Assembly (NCBI RefSeq): GCF_959029255.1
Contig: NZ_CAUFUE010000018.1
Location: forward strand, 43,045-107,044
DNA: 64,000 nt
Source of the DNA: an uncultured Bacteroides sp.
Lineage (GTDB): Bacteria > Bacteroidota > Bacteroidia > Bacteroidales > Bacteroidaceae
Reading direction: 5' to 3'
A program made the position numbers and the translations under genes. Under the pieces are notes generated by a model, which worked only from the letters and a program-made list of their open reading frames with translations, searched no databases and was not told the origin of the DNA. The number at the start of each line of letters is the position of its first letter. The stretch's first letter is position 1. This document shows, in pieces, positions 8,449 through 16,079 of the stretch.

Positions 8449-9507
8449 TTATTTATTATAATAAAACTCAATATTTTCCTTTGTCAACAAATCAATTGGC
8501 ATGAAGTTCTCCCTTGCCACCTCTTTCTTTAGAATCAGATGGTCGCACAACGTCTTGATGCCATCAAAACCTTGTAGCGTAGGCTGTTGGGCAATCAGGA
8601 AGAAAATGCTTCCTTGTTTCAGGCAAGCCACGTTCCGTTGCAGCAAGTCATACCCCATAAGGTTGAAATCCGTTTTCTGTTGTTTCTGTAGGTACTCCCC
8701 GATGATATAAGCCTTGGAGTTGAATGTAATACCGTTTTTCACCGTGGGGTGAGCCTGGAAAAACTTATCCAGCATCTGTGAGTCCTCACTGTCACGTTTT
8801 GCATGCAAGTCCAGTTCCCAGATGCGGCAATCCGGATGATGCCCCTTCATATATTCCCTGAAACCTATTTCCCGGCGTTCCTGCTGGTTAGACCCCACAA
8901 TACCTTCATTTATCTTACGGAAAATCACCACCTCCTGCGCATCTTCGCCCGCAAGCAACATCAGCATCCGTGCGGCGAAATACCCGCTTTGGTGTGAATT
9001 CTGTCCGAAGAAGGAGAGGGCAGGGGCTTCTTTTATATTTGAGTCTATATATATATAAGGTATAAGGTGCGTTTCCAGTTCGTTTGTAAAAGGAGTAGTA
9101 TATTGCGGGGCGGTAGGGGCAAACATCACCCCGTCCGGTTCTTGCTCCAGAATTGTGCGCGCTGCTTTGGCGAACGAACGGTAATCGTACGGGTCATAAT
9201 AAGAAAGTTCCACCGTGATGTTGAAATCCGAATAAGTAGCCAGCGCATCCTGTATTCCACTCTCCACATCCGTCCAATATTCACCCTTCTCATGTTGCGG
9301 CAGCAGGCATGCAAAAGCATACTTCTTATTGGAAGCCAAAGCGCTGGCATACATGTTAGGCTGATAATTCAGTTGTTTCAGGATTTCCTCCACCCGTTTT
9401 TTGCTGGCTTCGGATACTCCGCTTCGTCCGTGGATGACGCGGTCTACGGTTCCCACCGACACATCCGCCATTTTGGCGATGTCTTTAATTCTGATTCTTT
9501 CTGCCAT
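8449..9507 (-). CDS. LacI-family transcriptional regulator of the hexuronate locus
   Basis: A DNA-binding repressor/activator. The N-terminal helix-turn-helix reads RIKDIAKMADVSVGTVDRVIHGR, and the hinge helix region LNYQPNMYASALAS follows; a periplasmic-binding-protein-like sensor domain fills the rest, for 352 residues in total. The ATG at 9507 is preferred to a TTG four codons upstream. It lies upstream of uxaA and divergent from kdgK, and two TTGTGyCCGCACAC palindromes in the divergent promoter region are its likely operators. The inferred effector is a hexuronate intermediate such as KDG; this is inference from context. Confidence 0.9.
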   Translation of the reverse strand: MAERIRIKDIAKMADVSVGTVDRVIHGRSGVSEASKKRVEEILKQLNYQPNMYASALASNKKYAFACLLPQHEKGEYWTDVESGIQDALATYSDFNITVELSYYDPYDYRSFAKAARTILEQEPDGVMFAPTAPQYTTPFTNELETHLIPYIYIDSNIKEAPALSFFGQNSHQSGYFAARMLMLLAGEDAQEVVIFRKINEGIVGSNQQERREIGFREYMKGHHPDCRIWELDLHAKRDSEDSQMLDKFFQAHPTVKNGITFNSKAYIIGEYLQKQQKTDFNLMGYDLLQRNVACLKQGSIFFLIAQQPTLQGFDGIKTLCDHLILKKEVARENFMPIDLLTKENIEFYYNK

Positions 9508-9551
9508 CTGGTTATACAATTATTCATTTACAATTTACATTGTACATCTTT

Positions 9552-9567
9552 TTGTGTCCGCACACAA
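9552..9567. promoter_or_regulatory. LacI-type operator downstream of the regulator's promoter
   Basis: TTGTGTCCGCACACAA is a palindrome with perfect 6-bp half-sites around CCGC, typical of LacI-family operators with a central CG. It lies between the regulator's -7 box and its start codon, so binding would give autoregulation. Confidence 0.7.
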
Positions 9568-9590
9568 TAATAATCTCAATATTTTCGATA

Positions 9591-9598
9591 CAAATATA
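9591..9598 (-). promoter_or_regulatory. Promoter -7 box for the LacI-type gene (and probably uxaA)
   Basis: TATATTTG on the minus strand matches TAnnTTTG. The predicted start near 9584 lies just before the operator at 9552-9567. Confidence 0.6.
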
Positions 9599-9605
9599 TA
9601 ACAAT

Positions 9606-9649
9606 TTTTGTAATTACGAAAATTGTTGTATCTTTGTGCCCGCACACGA
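9606..9649 (+). promoter_or_regulatory. kdgK promoter overlapped by second LacI-type operator
   Basis: TTTTG at 9606-9610 and TATCTTTG at 9629-9636 are 18 bp apart, a consensus Bacteroides promoter. The operator-like palindrome TTGTGCCCGCACACGA (9634-9649) shares its first three bases with the -7 box, so a bound repressor would block polymerase. The leader to kdgK is about 130 nt and contains a small CCTCTGTTTAGGGG-type hairpin near 9707. Confidence 0.7.
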
Positions 9650-9777
9650 AAGCTATGAAGAACAAACCTGTTTTAAGTTTACTCTCCATAGAATCAGATG
9701 CTTAACCTCTGTTTAGGGGTGAAAATGACAAATTGAAAGGAATAAATTAATCACATATTTAATAAAAACATAGAATT

Positions 9778-10803
9778 ATGGGAAAGAAAGTCGTTACATT
9801 AGGTGAGATTATGTTGAGACTGTCCACTCCGGGAAACACTCGTTTCGTACAGTCCGATTCTTTTGATGTAGTATATGGCGGTGGTGAAGCCAACGTTGCT
9901 GTCAGCTGTGCCAACTACGGTCATGATGCTTACTTTGTAACAAAGTTGCCGAAACATGAAATCGGTCAGTCAGCAGTCAATGCATTGCGCAAATACGGTG
10001 TAAAGACAGACTTCATCGCACGTGGTGGCGATCGTGTAGGTATCTATTATCTGGAAACCGGTGCATCTATGCGTCCCAGCAAGGTTATCTACGACCGTGC
10101 ACATTCTTCAATTGCCGAAGCGGATCCTTCTGATTTCGATTTCGACGCAATCATGGAAGGCGCCGACTGGTTCCACTGGTCAGGTATCACTCCCGCCATT
10201 TCCGACAAAGCAGCCGAGTTGACCCGCCTGGCTTGTGAAGCTGCCAAGCGTCACGGTGTTACGGTATCCGTTGACCTCAATTTCCGTAAGAAACTCTGGA
10301 CAAAAGAAAAAGCCCAGTCCATCATGAAACCGTTGATGCAATTCGTGGACGTATGTATCGGCAATGAAGAAGATGCCGAACTCTGCCTCGGTTTCAAGCC
10401 AGATGCTGATGTAGAAGGCGGTAAGACGGATGCTGAAGGTTACAAAGGCATCTTCAAGGCCATGGCTAAAGAATTCGGCTTCAAATATGTAATCTCTACC
10501 CTGCGTGAATCATTCTCTGCCACCCACAACGGTTGGAAAGCAATGATTTATAACGGCGAAGAATTCTACGAATCCAAGCGTTACGACATCAACCCGATTA
10601 TAGACCGTGTAGGTGGTGGTGACTCCTTCTCAGGCGGTATCATCCACGGTCTGCTGACGAAGCCCAACCAAGGTGCGGCTCTTGAATTCGCCGTAGCTGC
10701 TTCCGCCCTGAAACACACCATCAATGGTGACTTCAACCTCGTTTCTACCGAAGAAGTAGAAGCTTTGGCGGGAGGGGACGCAAGCGGACGCGTACAACGC
10801 TAA
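9778..10803 (+). CDS. kdgK: 2-keto-3-deoxygluconate kinase (PfkB family)
   Basis: Phosphorylates KDG to KDPG using ATP. The 341-residue PfkB/ribokinase-fold protein opens GKKVVTLGEIMLRLSTPGN, has the substrate-side YGGGEANVAVSCANYG stretch near residue 38, and ends with the PfkB signature around DRVGGGDSFSGG, whose Asp is the catalytic base. The start ATG follows AAAACATAGAATT without a strong Shine-Dalgarno, as is usual in Bacteroides. It is the first gene of the plus-strand operon with kdgA, interrupted by a four-helix-bundle gene, and is likely controlled by the operator overlapping its promoter. Confidence 0.93.
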   Translation: MGKKVVTLGEIMLRLSTPGNTRFVQSDSFDVVYGGGEANVAVSCANYGHDAYFVTKLPKHEIGQSAVNALRKYGVKTDFIARGGDRVGIYYLETGASMRPSKVIYDRAHSSIAEADPSDFDFDAIMEGADWFHWSGITPAISDKAAELTRLACEAAKRHGVTVSVDLNFRKKLWTKEKAQSIMKPLMQFVDVCIGNEEDAELCLGFKPDADVEGGKTDAEGYKGIFKAMAKEFGFKYVISTLRESFSATHNGWKAMIYNGEEFYESKRYDINPIIDRVGGGDSFSGGIIHGLLTKPNQGAALEFAVAASALKHTINGDFNLVSTEEVEALAGGDASGRVQR

Positions 10804-10822
10804 GTTCATTTACTATTAGACT

Positions 10823-11264
10823 ATTTACCATTTACTATTTGATACTCTTGTTGATGACGACGGAAGAATTGAGAAACAGATTGAAAGCGTTTGCTATAAG
10901 AATTGTCAAATTGGTGGATAAATTGCCTAATACATCGGCTGGTAGGGCTGTTGGAAATCAGATTGTTCGTTCCGGGACGTCTCCAGCCGCAAATTATCGA
11001 GCCGCTTGTTTAGGAAAATCAGACAAAGATTTCTTAAACAAATTGAAAATGGTGGAAGAAGAACTCGATGAGACTTTGTATTGGATAGAACTTCTTGGTG
11101 ATACAGCATTGGTAAAATCTGAATTACTTTCGGATTTATATAAAGAAAACGAAGAACTTCTGAAAATAATAGTCAGTTCGATAACCACTATGAAGGCAAG
11201 AATGAATGGTAAATAGTTTAATAAAAGAATAAGCAGCAAAACATTCAAATAGTAAATAGTAAAT
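10823..11264. mobile_element. Putative mobile element: four-helix-bundle gene between 20-bp inverted repeats
   Basis: The left arm ATTTACCATTTACTATTTGA (10823-10842) and the right arm, ending at 11264, are inverted copies with 19 of 20 bases matching. Between them is a single gene of the 23S rRNA intervening-sequence-protein family. The 442-bp unit separates kdgK from kdgA, which otherwise form one operon. Further copies of the arm motif lie just outside on both sides (10809-10817 and 11266-11281). Mobility is inferred from structure only. Confidence 0.55.
10854..11216 (+). CDS. Four-helix-bundle protein (23S rRNA intervening sequence protein / S23 family)
   Basis: A 120-residue all-helical protein starting MTTEELRNRLKAFAIRIV. 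It carries the family signature around LVDKLPNTSAGRAVGNQIVRSG, the later ANYRAACLGKSDKDFLNKL, and the Glu-rich third helix EEELDETLYWIELL. Relatives are encoded inside intervening sequences of 23S rRNA genes, and the Avd protein of diversity-generating retroelements shares the fold. The biochemical role of the family is unclear. ATG 10854 is chosen over an upstream TTG that lies in the flanking repeat. It is flanked on both sides by inverted repeats and splits the kdgK-kdgA operon. Confidence 0.88.
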   Translation: MTTEELRNRLKAFAIRIVKLVDKLPNTSAGRAVGNQIVRSGTSPAANYRAACLGKSDKDFLNKLKMVEEELDETLYWIELLGDTALVKSELLSDLYKENEELLKIIVSSITTMKARMNGK

Positions 11265-11285
11265 CGTCAAATAGTAAATAAGAAC

Positions 11286-11954
11286 ATGAGTAGATTTGAT
11301 AAAATATCCGTCCTGGCCAAGATTGGTTCAACCGGAATGGTTCCTGTATTCTACCACAAAGATGCAGAAGTTGCAAAGAAAGTAGTAAAAGCTTGTTATG
11401 ACGGAGGTGTCCGTGCTTTCGAATTCACTAACCGTGGCGACTTCGCTCACGAAGTATTTGCGGAAGTAGTGAAATTCGCAGCAAAAGAATGTCCGGAAAT
11501 GGCAATGGGTGTAGGTTCCATCGTAGACCCTGCCACGGCAGCCCTGTACCTCCAGTTGGGTGCATGCTTCATTGTAGGTCCGTTGTTCAACCCCGAAATA
11601 GCTAAAATCTGCAACCGTCGTCTGGTAGCCTATACTCCGGGATGCGGAAGCGTTTCAGAAGTAGGTTTCGCACAAGAAGTAGGTTGCGATCTTTGCAAGA
11701 TTTTCCCGGGCGACGTGCTCGGCGCTAAATTAGTGAAAGGCCTGTTGGCTCCGATGCCTTGGTCCAAACTGATGGTGACCGGTGGCGTAGAACCCACACA
11801 AGAAAACCTGACCTCTTGGATTAAAGCCGGTGTGTTCTGTGTAGGTATGGGCTCCAAACTCTTCCCGAAAGATAAAGTTGCCGCTGAAGACTGGACCTAC
11901 GTTACCGAAAAATGTAAGGAAGCTTTGGCTTATATTGCGGAAGCAAGAAAATAA
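11286..11954 (+). CDS. kdgA: KDPG aldolase (2-dehydro-3-deoxy-phosphogluconate aldolase)
   Basis: Cleaves KDPG to pyruvate and glyceraldehyde-3-phosphate, the last step of the Entner-Doudoroff-type route from hexuronates. The 222-residue class I aldolase has the catalytic Glu region RAFEFTNRGD, the Schiff-base lysine in CDLCKIFPGD and the phosphate-binding VTGGVEPTQENL. It completes the pathway uxaA-kdgK-kdgA. It is separated from kdgK by the four-helix-bundle element, and its start lies only 5 bp after the last copy of that repeat. Confidence 0.94.
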   Translation: MSRFDKISVLAKIGSTGMVPVFYHKDAEVAKKVVKACYDGGVRAFEFTNRGDFAHEVFAEVVKFAAKECPEMAMGVGSIVDPATAALYLQLGACFIVGPLFNPEIAKICNRRLVAYTPGCGSVSEVGFAQEVGCDLCKIFPGDVLGAKLVKGLLAPMPWSKLMVTGGVEPTQENLTSWIKAGVFCVGMGSKLFPKDKVAAEDWTYVTEKCKEALAYIAEARK

Positions 11955-11966
11955 AAGAATGTGAGG

Positions 11967-12087
11967 ATTTACGATTTGACGATTTACGATGTACGATTGG
12001 AGTCGGAATATTGAAATCGGAGTATTGATATAAAGGGAACTTTAATTGTCGAACTAATATTAATCGTAAATCGTCAAATCGTAAATC
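11967..12087. repeat. 121-bp MITE-like element with 25-bp perfect terminal inverted repeats
   Basis: 11967-11991 (beginning GATTTACGATTTGACGATTT) is the exact reverse complement of 12063-12087. The 71-bp centre has no ORF. The arm sequence is related to the repeats flanking the four-helix-bundle gene 700 bp upstream. Confidence 0.8.
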
Positions 12088-12126
12088 TAAAAGAAATCGT
12101 TTTGTTTAAAGGTGTTTAAAGGGGAC

Positions 12127-12169
12127 AGCCATCGAAGCGCTACGGTGCTTTGGTGGCTTGTTTTTTTTG
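12127..12169 (+). terminator. Rho-independent terminator of the kdgK-kdgA operon
   Basis: A 14-bp stem (AGCCATCGAAGCGC with GTGCTTTGGTGGCT, including G-T pairs), loop TACG, then TGTTTTTTTT. Confidence 0.88.
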
Positions 12170-12239
12170 TTTATAAGTGTAAAAGCCCCTCCTGAAATCT
12201 AAAACAATGTTATAAAACATGCGATTTTACCCCATACCG

Positions 12240-12270
12240 TTTGCGAGCACGGAAAAAACACATACCTTTG
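12240..12270 (+). promoter_or_regulatory. Strong consensus promoter of a candidate ncRNA
   Basis: TTTG at 12240-12243 and TACCTTTG at 12263-12270 are exactly 19 bp apart, a perfect Bacteroides promoter. No start codon with a convincing ORF follows for almost 400 bp. Confidence 0.7.
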
Positions 12271-12276
12271 CAACGC

Positions 12277-12541
12277 AGTTGGGAAACTGCATGACAGTTT
12301 AATTACAAAAAAGTCTTTGTTTATAATAGGTAATTAGTTGATAGGTAAAAAGATTGAATTTGATTTTCATAAGCTAAAAATAAGATTAATAATAGGTAAT
12401 TAGGTAAAGGTAAAAAGTTGAACATTTGGAGTTTTTAGATAGGTAATTGAAAGTTGTTTTTTAGAGGTAAAAAGAAAGATTGATTTTTTGGATAACAAAT
12501 AAGATGACGAATTAAAAGAAAAGCCTTATAAGGCTTTTCTT
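12277..12541 (+). ncRNA. Candidate non-coding RNA with three bipartite repeats
   Basis: The predicted start lies about 7 nt after a consensus -7 box. A GCAGTT-GGGA-AACTGC hairpin sits at the 5' end (12275-12290). The body carries ATAGGTAATT three times (12326, 12392, 12439), each followed 16-26 nt later by AGGTAAAAAG (12343, 12408, 12465). A 26-bp perfect palindrome ends the unit. No ORF of note lies in it on the plus strand. It may be a trans-acting RNA or the long leader of the next gene; I do not recognise the family. Confidence 0.45.
12516..12541. terminator. Palindromic terminator at the end of the candidate ncRNA
   Basis: AAGAAAAGCCTTA is followed directly by its reverse complement TAAGGCTTTTCTT, a 13-bp perfect stem ending in a T-rich stretch. 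It could act in either direction. Confidence 0.6.
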
Positions 12542-12636
12542 ACACAAGGCGAGGGGCTCGGGAGAGTTTGCTCGTTTTTTTTGTTATATTCCTTCCTCTT
12601 TTTTACATATTTTATTCAAACATATATTCTTTTTCG

Positions 12637-12644
12637 TATCTTTG
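12637..12644 (+). promoter_or_regulatory. Promoter -7 box of the plus-strand glycan arm
   Basis: TATCTTTG lies 21 bp upstream of the ATG at 12666, so the leader is only about 15 nt. No clear -33 TTTG at the right distance. Confidence 0.55.
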
Positions 12645-12665
12645 TCCAATATATAGCGCGCAAAT

Positions 12666-13001
12666 ATGAAAAAGACCTTGCTTCTCATCTTGTTGGCCGC
12701 CTCCACGGTTGTCACGTCTTGCATGGATAAAGATATATACGATCCAAGCAAGCAGAAAAACGATAATTCTACGCAAGAGCTGGATTTGTCTTTCAAATAT
12801 TACCGCATGGACAACACCTATCCCTGGGCATTGGACATCCCCCGTATATCCTCCGAAGCCCCCTCGTGGAGATATCCCCTTGAAGGAGAAAACATCACAG
12901 GTGTATATCTGAACTATGAGAAATGGATACATGATAAATCAGATTATAATTGGTTTGATTCCTCAGTTCCCGGAAATGTAGATAGCGATAAATTGTATTA
13001 A
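12666..13001 (+). CDS. Miniature LruC-type lipoprotein
   Basis: A 111-residue lipoprotein (signal MKKTLLLILLAASTVVTSC, Cys19). Directly after the Cys it reads MDKDIYDPSK, matching MDNDVYDPEK of the 846-residue LruC lipoprotein at 42489-45029. Its C-terminal half (WALDIPR...YPLEGENITGVYLNYEKW..DYNWF) corresponds to the last 60 or so residues of both large LruC proteins (WGICIPGNEVWAWPKEKS..., WAICVPNFRYPKEY...). The roughly 700-residue middle is missing. It is the first gene of the plus-strand arm and lies 11 bp before the membrane GT2. Either an internally deleted paralogue or a deliberately small family member; function unknown. Confidence 0.75.
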   Translation: MKKTLLLILLAASTVVTSCMDKDIYDPSKQKNDNSTQELDLSFKYYRMDNTYPWALDIPRISSEAPSWRYPLEGENITGVYLNYEKWIHDKSDYNWFDSSVPGNVDSDKLY

Positions 13002-13012
13002 AGGAATAAACA

Positions 13013-14194
13013 TTGGAAAGCATTTTTCATATATTAGACTGGATATTATATGTGCTGTTTGCGATAAACGTATGCTATCTTTTGGTTTATAGTTTGGCTT
13101 CGCTTCGCCGGAAGCTTGAGAAGCCTGCTCCGGCGAAAGGACATAAACGTTTTGCCATATTCATCCCCGCCTATAAAGAAGATGCCGTGATACACGAGTG
13201 CGTGCACTCCTGCCTGGAACAAGATTATCCGTCCGGCTGTTTTGATACGATTGTCATATCCGACAGCATGAAACCCGAGACTAACGCCTCCCTTTCCGCC
13301 CTTCCCATCCGTCTGATAGAAGTCCACTTTGAAAAAAGTACCAAGTCAAAAGCCTTGAACGCCGCGATGGCCACCCTTGGCGACGACTACGACATAGCCC
13401 TGGTGCTCGATGCCGACAACGTCATCCCGTACGATTATCTGAATGACGTCAACGACCTCTATGCCCGTCCCGGTGTAGAAATAGTGCAAACCCACCGCAT
13501 GGCAAAGAATATCAACAGCAACATGGCGCTGCTCGATGCCATCAGCGAAGAAATCAATAATACGATTTTCCGTTTGGGACACGTCAAGCTGGGCATGTCC
13601 GCCGCCCTCATCGGTTCGGGAATGGCCTTCCGCTACGATTTGTTCCGTGCAACGATGGCAAACGTCAAAGCGGTAGGCGGTTTCGACCGCGAGCTGGAAC
13701 TGACCCTTCTCTATCAAGGCAAATATTTTCATTATCTGCCCGAGACATACGTCTTTGATGAAAAAATACAGAACACCGATGACTTCTCCCGTCAGCGTCG
13801 TCGTTGGTTGTCGGCGCAGTGGCACTACTGCACCGTATTTGCCAAATATCTATGGAAAGCCATCTATAAGCGCAACTGGGATTTTTGCGACAAGATGTTC
13901 CAGCAATTCTGCGCCCCCCGCCTGTTGCTATTAGGTTTTACCCTCATCTTCACCCTATTCTTCACTTTCTATAACTGGGTCTGGAGCCTGAAGTGGTGGG
14001 TGATGCTTGCCCTACTTGTCACAGCATTGCTCGTAGCCGTTCCCCGCCGATATTGCACCAGCCGCCTGGCTATGGCATTCAGGGAATTGCCCTATACTTT
14101 CCTGCTGATGTTGGCCAATGTGTTTAAATTAAGAGGAGCGAATAAAAACTTCATTCATACGTCACATGGCGTAGAAGCCGGGAATTCGAAATAA
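13013..14194 (+). CDS. Membrane-anchored family 2 glycosyltransferase (processive type)
   Basis: A 393-residue inner-membrane enzyme predicted to build a glycan chain from an NDP-sugar. One N-terminal membrane helix (about 8-28) is followed by a GT2 domain with the DAD metal-binding motif in LVLDADNVIP, the later QRRRW (QxxRW) motif typical of processive synthases, and two or three C-terminal membrane segments (about 300-345). The only start that keeps the first helix is TTG at 13013, preceded by AAAGGA. It lies 11 bp after the mini-LruC gene and 12 bp before the asparagine-synthetase-like gene. A diverged paralogue is at 32530-33723. Confidence 0.85.
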   Translation: MESIFHILDWILYVLFAINVCYLLVYSLASLRRKLEKPAPAKGHKRFAIFIPAYKEDAVIHECVHSCLEQDYPSGCFDTIVISDSMKPETNASLSALPIRLIEVHFEKSTKSKALNAAMATLGDDYDIALVLDADNVIPYDYLNDVNDLYARPGVEIVQTHRMAKNINSNMALLDAISEEINNTIFRLGHVKLGMSAALIGSGMAFRYDLFRATMANVKAVGGFDRELELTLLYQGKYFHYLPETYVFDEKIQNTDDFSRQRRRWLSAQWHYCTVFAKYLWKAIYKRNWDFCDKMFQQFCAPRLLLLGFTLIFTLFFTFYNWVWSLKWWVMLALLVTALLVAVPRRYCTSRLAMAFRELPYTFLLMLANVFKLRGANKNFIHTSHGVEAGNSK

Positions 14195-14206
14195 CAGATA
14201 CGACAA

Positions 14207-16015
14207 ATGATTTACGGAAAACTTACTTTGGAGGATTGGCAAACCGCCCGTGTTGAAGGTGAAGAACCCGAATCCTCCTTCGAGAACCACAATTTGCGGC
14301 TTTTCTTTTACGGCACACTCTATAACCGCGACTCCCTTCAGGAAAGCCCTGAAGACACCAATGCCCGGATTGCCGCTTCAGCCTATCTGGCAGATAACGA
14401 CGACGGCTTTTCACGGCTCGACGGTTCTTTTACCATCGTTTATTATTCTGAAGGCCACTGCGGAATAGCCCGTGACCGTCACGGCATCCACTATCCGGTT
14501 TATACCACCCTTGGCGGCCATTTTTCATCCTCCTGGCAATATCTGCATGAGCATTGTTTGGCGGATGAACATCGCTACGACCCCGTCACGTTGTCATCCT
14601 TCCTCCAGCGCGGACTTTTGAAGAAAGGGCGGTTCCCGTTGTCCGGTATCCATAGGGTGGAAGCGGGCAAGCAATACCAAATATTTAGTGAGCGGAAATG
14701 CGTAGAGGACTTTGAAAAAGCGGAGCAGGCGGAGCTCCTCTCGGATGCGCATATCGAGAAAAGCCCCTGTCGGAAGCCCGATATCGAAGCCCTTTCCCGT
14801 CAATACGGTGAACTCCATGCCCGGGCCATCCGGCGTCGTATAGGCGACAGCAGGCGGGTAGGCATCCTTTTGAGCGGCGGTTACGATTCCGGTTCAAACC
14901 TTGCCGCATTGCGCGGCATCTACGACGGGGATATAGATTCCTATTCCGTCGGTTTCAAAGGCAACCGGTGGACGGAACTTCCCATGGCACGCCTGATGTC
15001 CGATACTTTCGGTACGCGCCATCACGAGTACGAGATAGACGGCACCGAAATCAACGCCCTGCCCGACATCGTCCGCTTCCTGGGCGAGCCTTTTGTAGAG
15101 GGCGGTCTCATGGTGAATTATTGTGCCATGCGCATGGTTGGCGACGACAAGCCGGAGGTGATATTGGGTGGAGACGGCAGTGACCAATACTTTGGTACCG
15201 GCAGTCGTGAAATCGCCCTTCACTACCTCTCGTCACGCATGAGGCTAAAACCGCTTCTTCGGGGAGCCAACTCATTGCTCAGCCATCATCTGTTTGATAC
15301 CGGTGGAAAACTCTCCCGTATCAACTTCCATATAGACCGCATTGTGCACATCCTGGAGGGTGACCGTTTCGGCTTTTCAGATGCGGTCACGCGTAAGTTC
15401 CTGCAGTACCCTAAAGACGATTTCCGTCCGGATTATTCTCCCGTACCCGATACCCGCAGTTTTGAACACCTGTACACCCAGCATGCTCTCCAGTCCGACT
15501 TGGAAATAACCATCAACCGCGTAATCCTTTATAAAGCATCACGCATGGCAAGTATGTTCGGCAATAACCTGACATTCCCCTTTATGGACCTGGACCTTTT
15601 CAACTTCCTGCAAGAACTTCCTGTCAGCCTGAAGTGCAAAGCCGACAGCGTGTGGAAGATAGCCCGTGGACAGTCCGTCTCAAAATACCTGTTGAAGTAC
15701 CACTATAAACCCCTGCTTCCCCCTGCCATCACCTCACAGAAGAAGCAAGGCGGATTTGCGCCCATGCCCTTGTTCTTCCGTGACCCGTCGCAGCGTGCCC
15801 GTCTTAAGGATTTCATCCTCTCCTCGAACATTTACGAAAGCTATCTTCGCCGGGACACGGTAGAAAAATTCCTCACGGATTACGACCGTGAAGCGTCCCG
15901 CGAAAACGGTTGGTTCTGGTATCGCCAAAACAAAGCCTTGCAGTACTTCAATCTGCTGACGCTCGTCACCTGGTGGGAGCAGTTCTATGAAGAAAGCGGA
16001 GACGTCGCATATTGA
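14207..16015 (+). CDS. Asparagine-synthetase-B-like amidotransferase lacking the glutaminase cysteine
   Basis: A 602-residue two-domain protein. The N-terminal Ntn glutaminase-like domain (1 to about 165) begins MIYGKL: the catalytic Cys2 is absent and the first Cys is residue 85. The C-terminal ATP-pyrophosphatase domain is intact, with the PP-loop SGGYDS at 223-228 and the later VILGGDGSDQYFG. It probably adenylates a carboxylate and attacks it with an amine or free ammonia, as beta-lactam synthetase relatives do. Homologues occur in exopolysaccharide loci, where sugar-acid amidation has been proposed. It is co-directional with, and 12 bp after, the membrane GT2. Substrate unknown. Confidence 0.85.
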   Translation: MIYGKLTLEDWQTARVEGEEPESSFENHNLRLFFYGTLYNRDSLQESPEDTNARIAASAYLADNDDGFSRLDGSFTIVYYSEGHCGIARDRHGIHYPVYTTLGGHFSSSWQYLHEHCLADEHRYDPVTLSSFLQRGLLKKGRFPLSGIHRVEAGKQYQIFSERKCVEDFEKAEQAELLSDAHIEKSPCRKPDIEALSRQYGELHARAIRRRIGDSRRVGILLSGGYDSGSNLAALRGIYDGDIDSYSVGFKGNRWTELPMARLMSDTFGTRHHEYEIDGTEINALPDIVRFLGEPFVEGGLMVNYCAMRMVGDDKPEVILGGDGSDQYFGTGSREIALHYLSSRMRLKPLLRGANSLLSHHLFDTGGKLSRINFHIDRIVHILEGDRFGFSDAVTRKFLQYPKDDFRPDYSPVPDTRSFEHLYTQHALQSDLEITINRVILYKASRMASMFGNNLTFPFMDLDLFNFLQELPVSLKCKADSVWKIARGQSVSKYLLKYHYKPLLPPAITSQKKQGGFAPMPLFFRDPSQRARLKDFILSSNIYESYLRRDTVEKFLTDYDREASRENGWFWYRQNKALQYFNLLTLVTWWEQFYEESGDVAY

Positions 16016-16079
16016 AAAACCGCCTGTAAGTTGGAAATATCTTTGGAAAGGTATATATTTACGGGAAAAATAGAGTGAT

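Noticed and set aside
8286..8471. 62-codon N-terminal extension of UxaA
   Set aside because: It translates ATTTACGATTT repeats and adds residues unlike the family; METKYLK is the normal beginning.
9655..9705. 16-residue ORF (MKNKPVLSLLSIESDA) in the kdgK leader
   Set aside because: No codon bias toward a relevant amino acid, no terminator after it and no reason to link it to regulation.
10823..11264. Intact insertion sequence
   Set aside because: The only gene is not a transposase and I see no clear target-site duplication, so it is listed as a putative element only.
12240..12541. tRNA or rRNA gene
   Set aside because: No cloverleaf or conserved rRNA segments are visible; the hairpin at 12275 stands alone.
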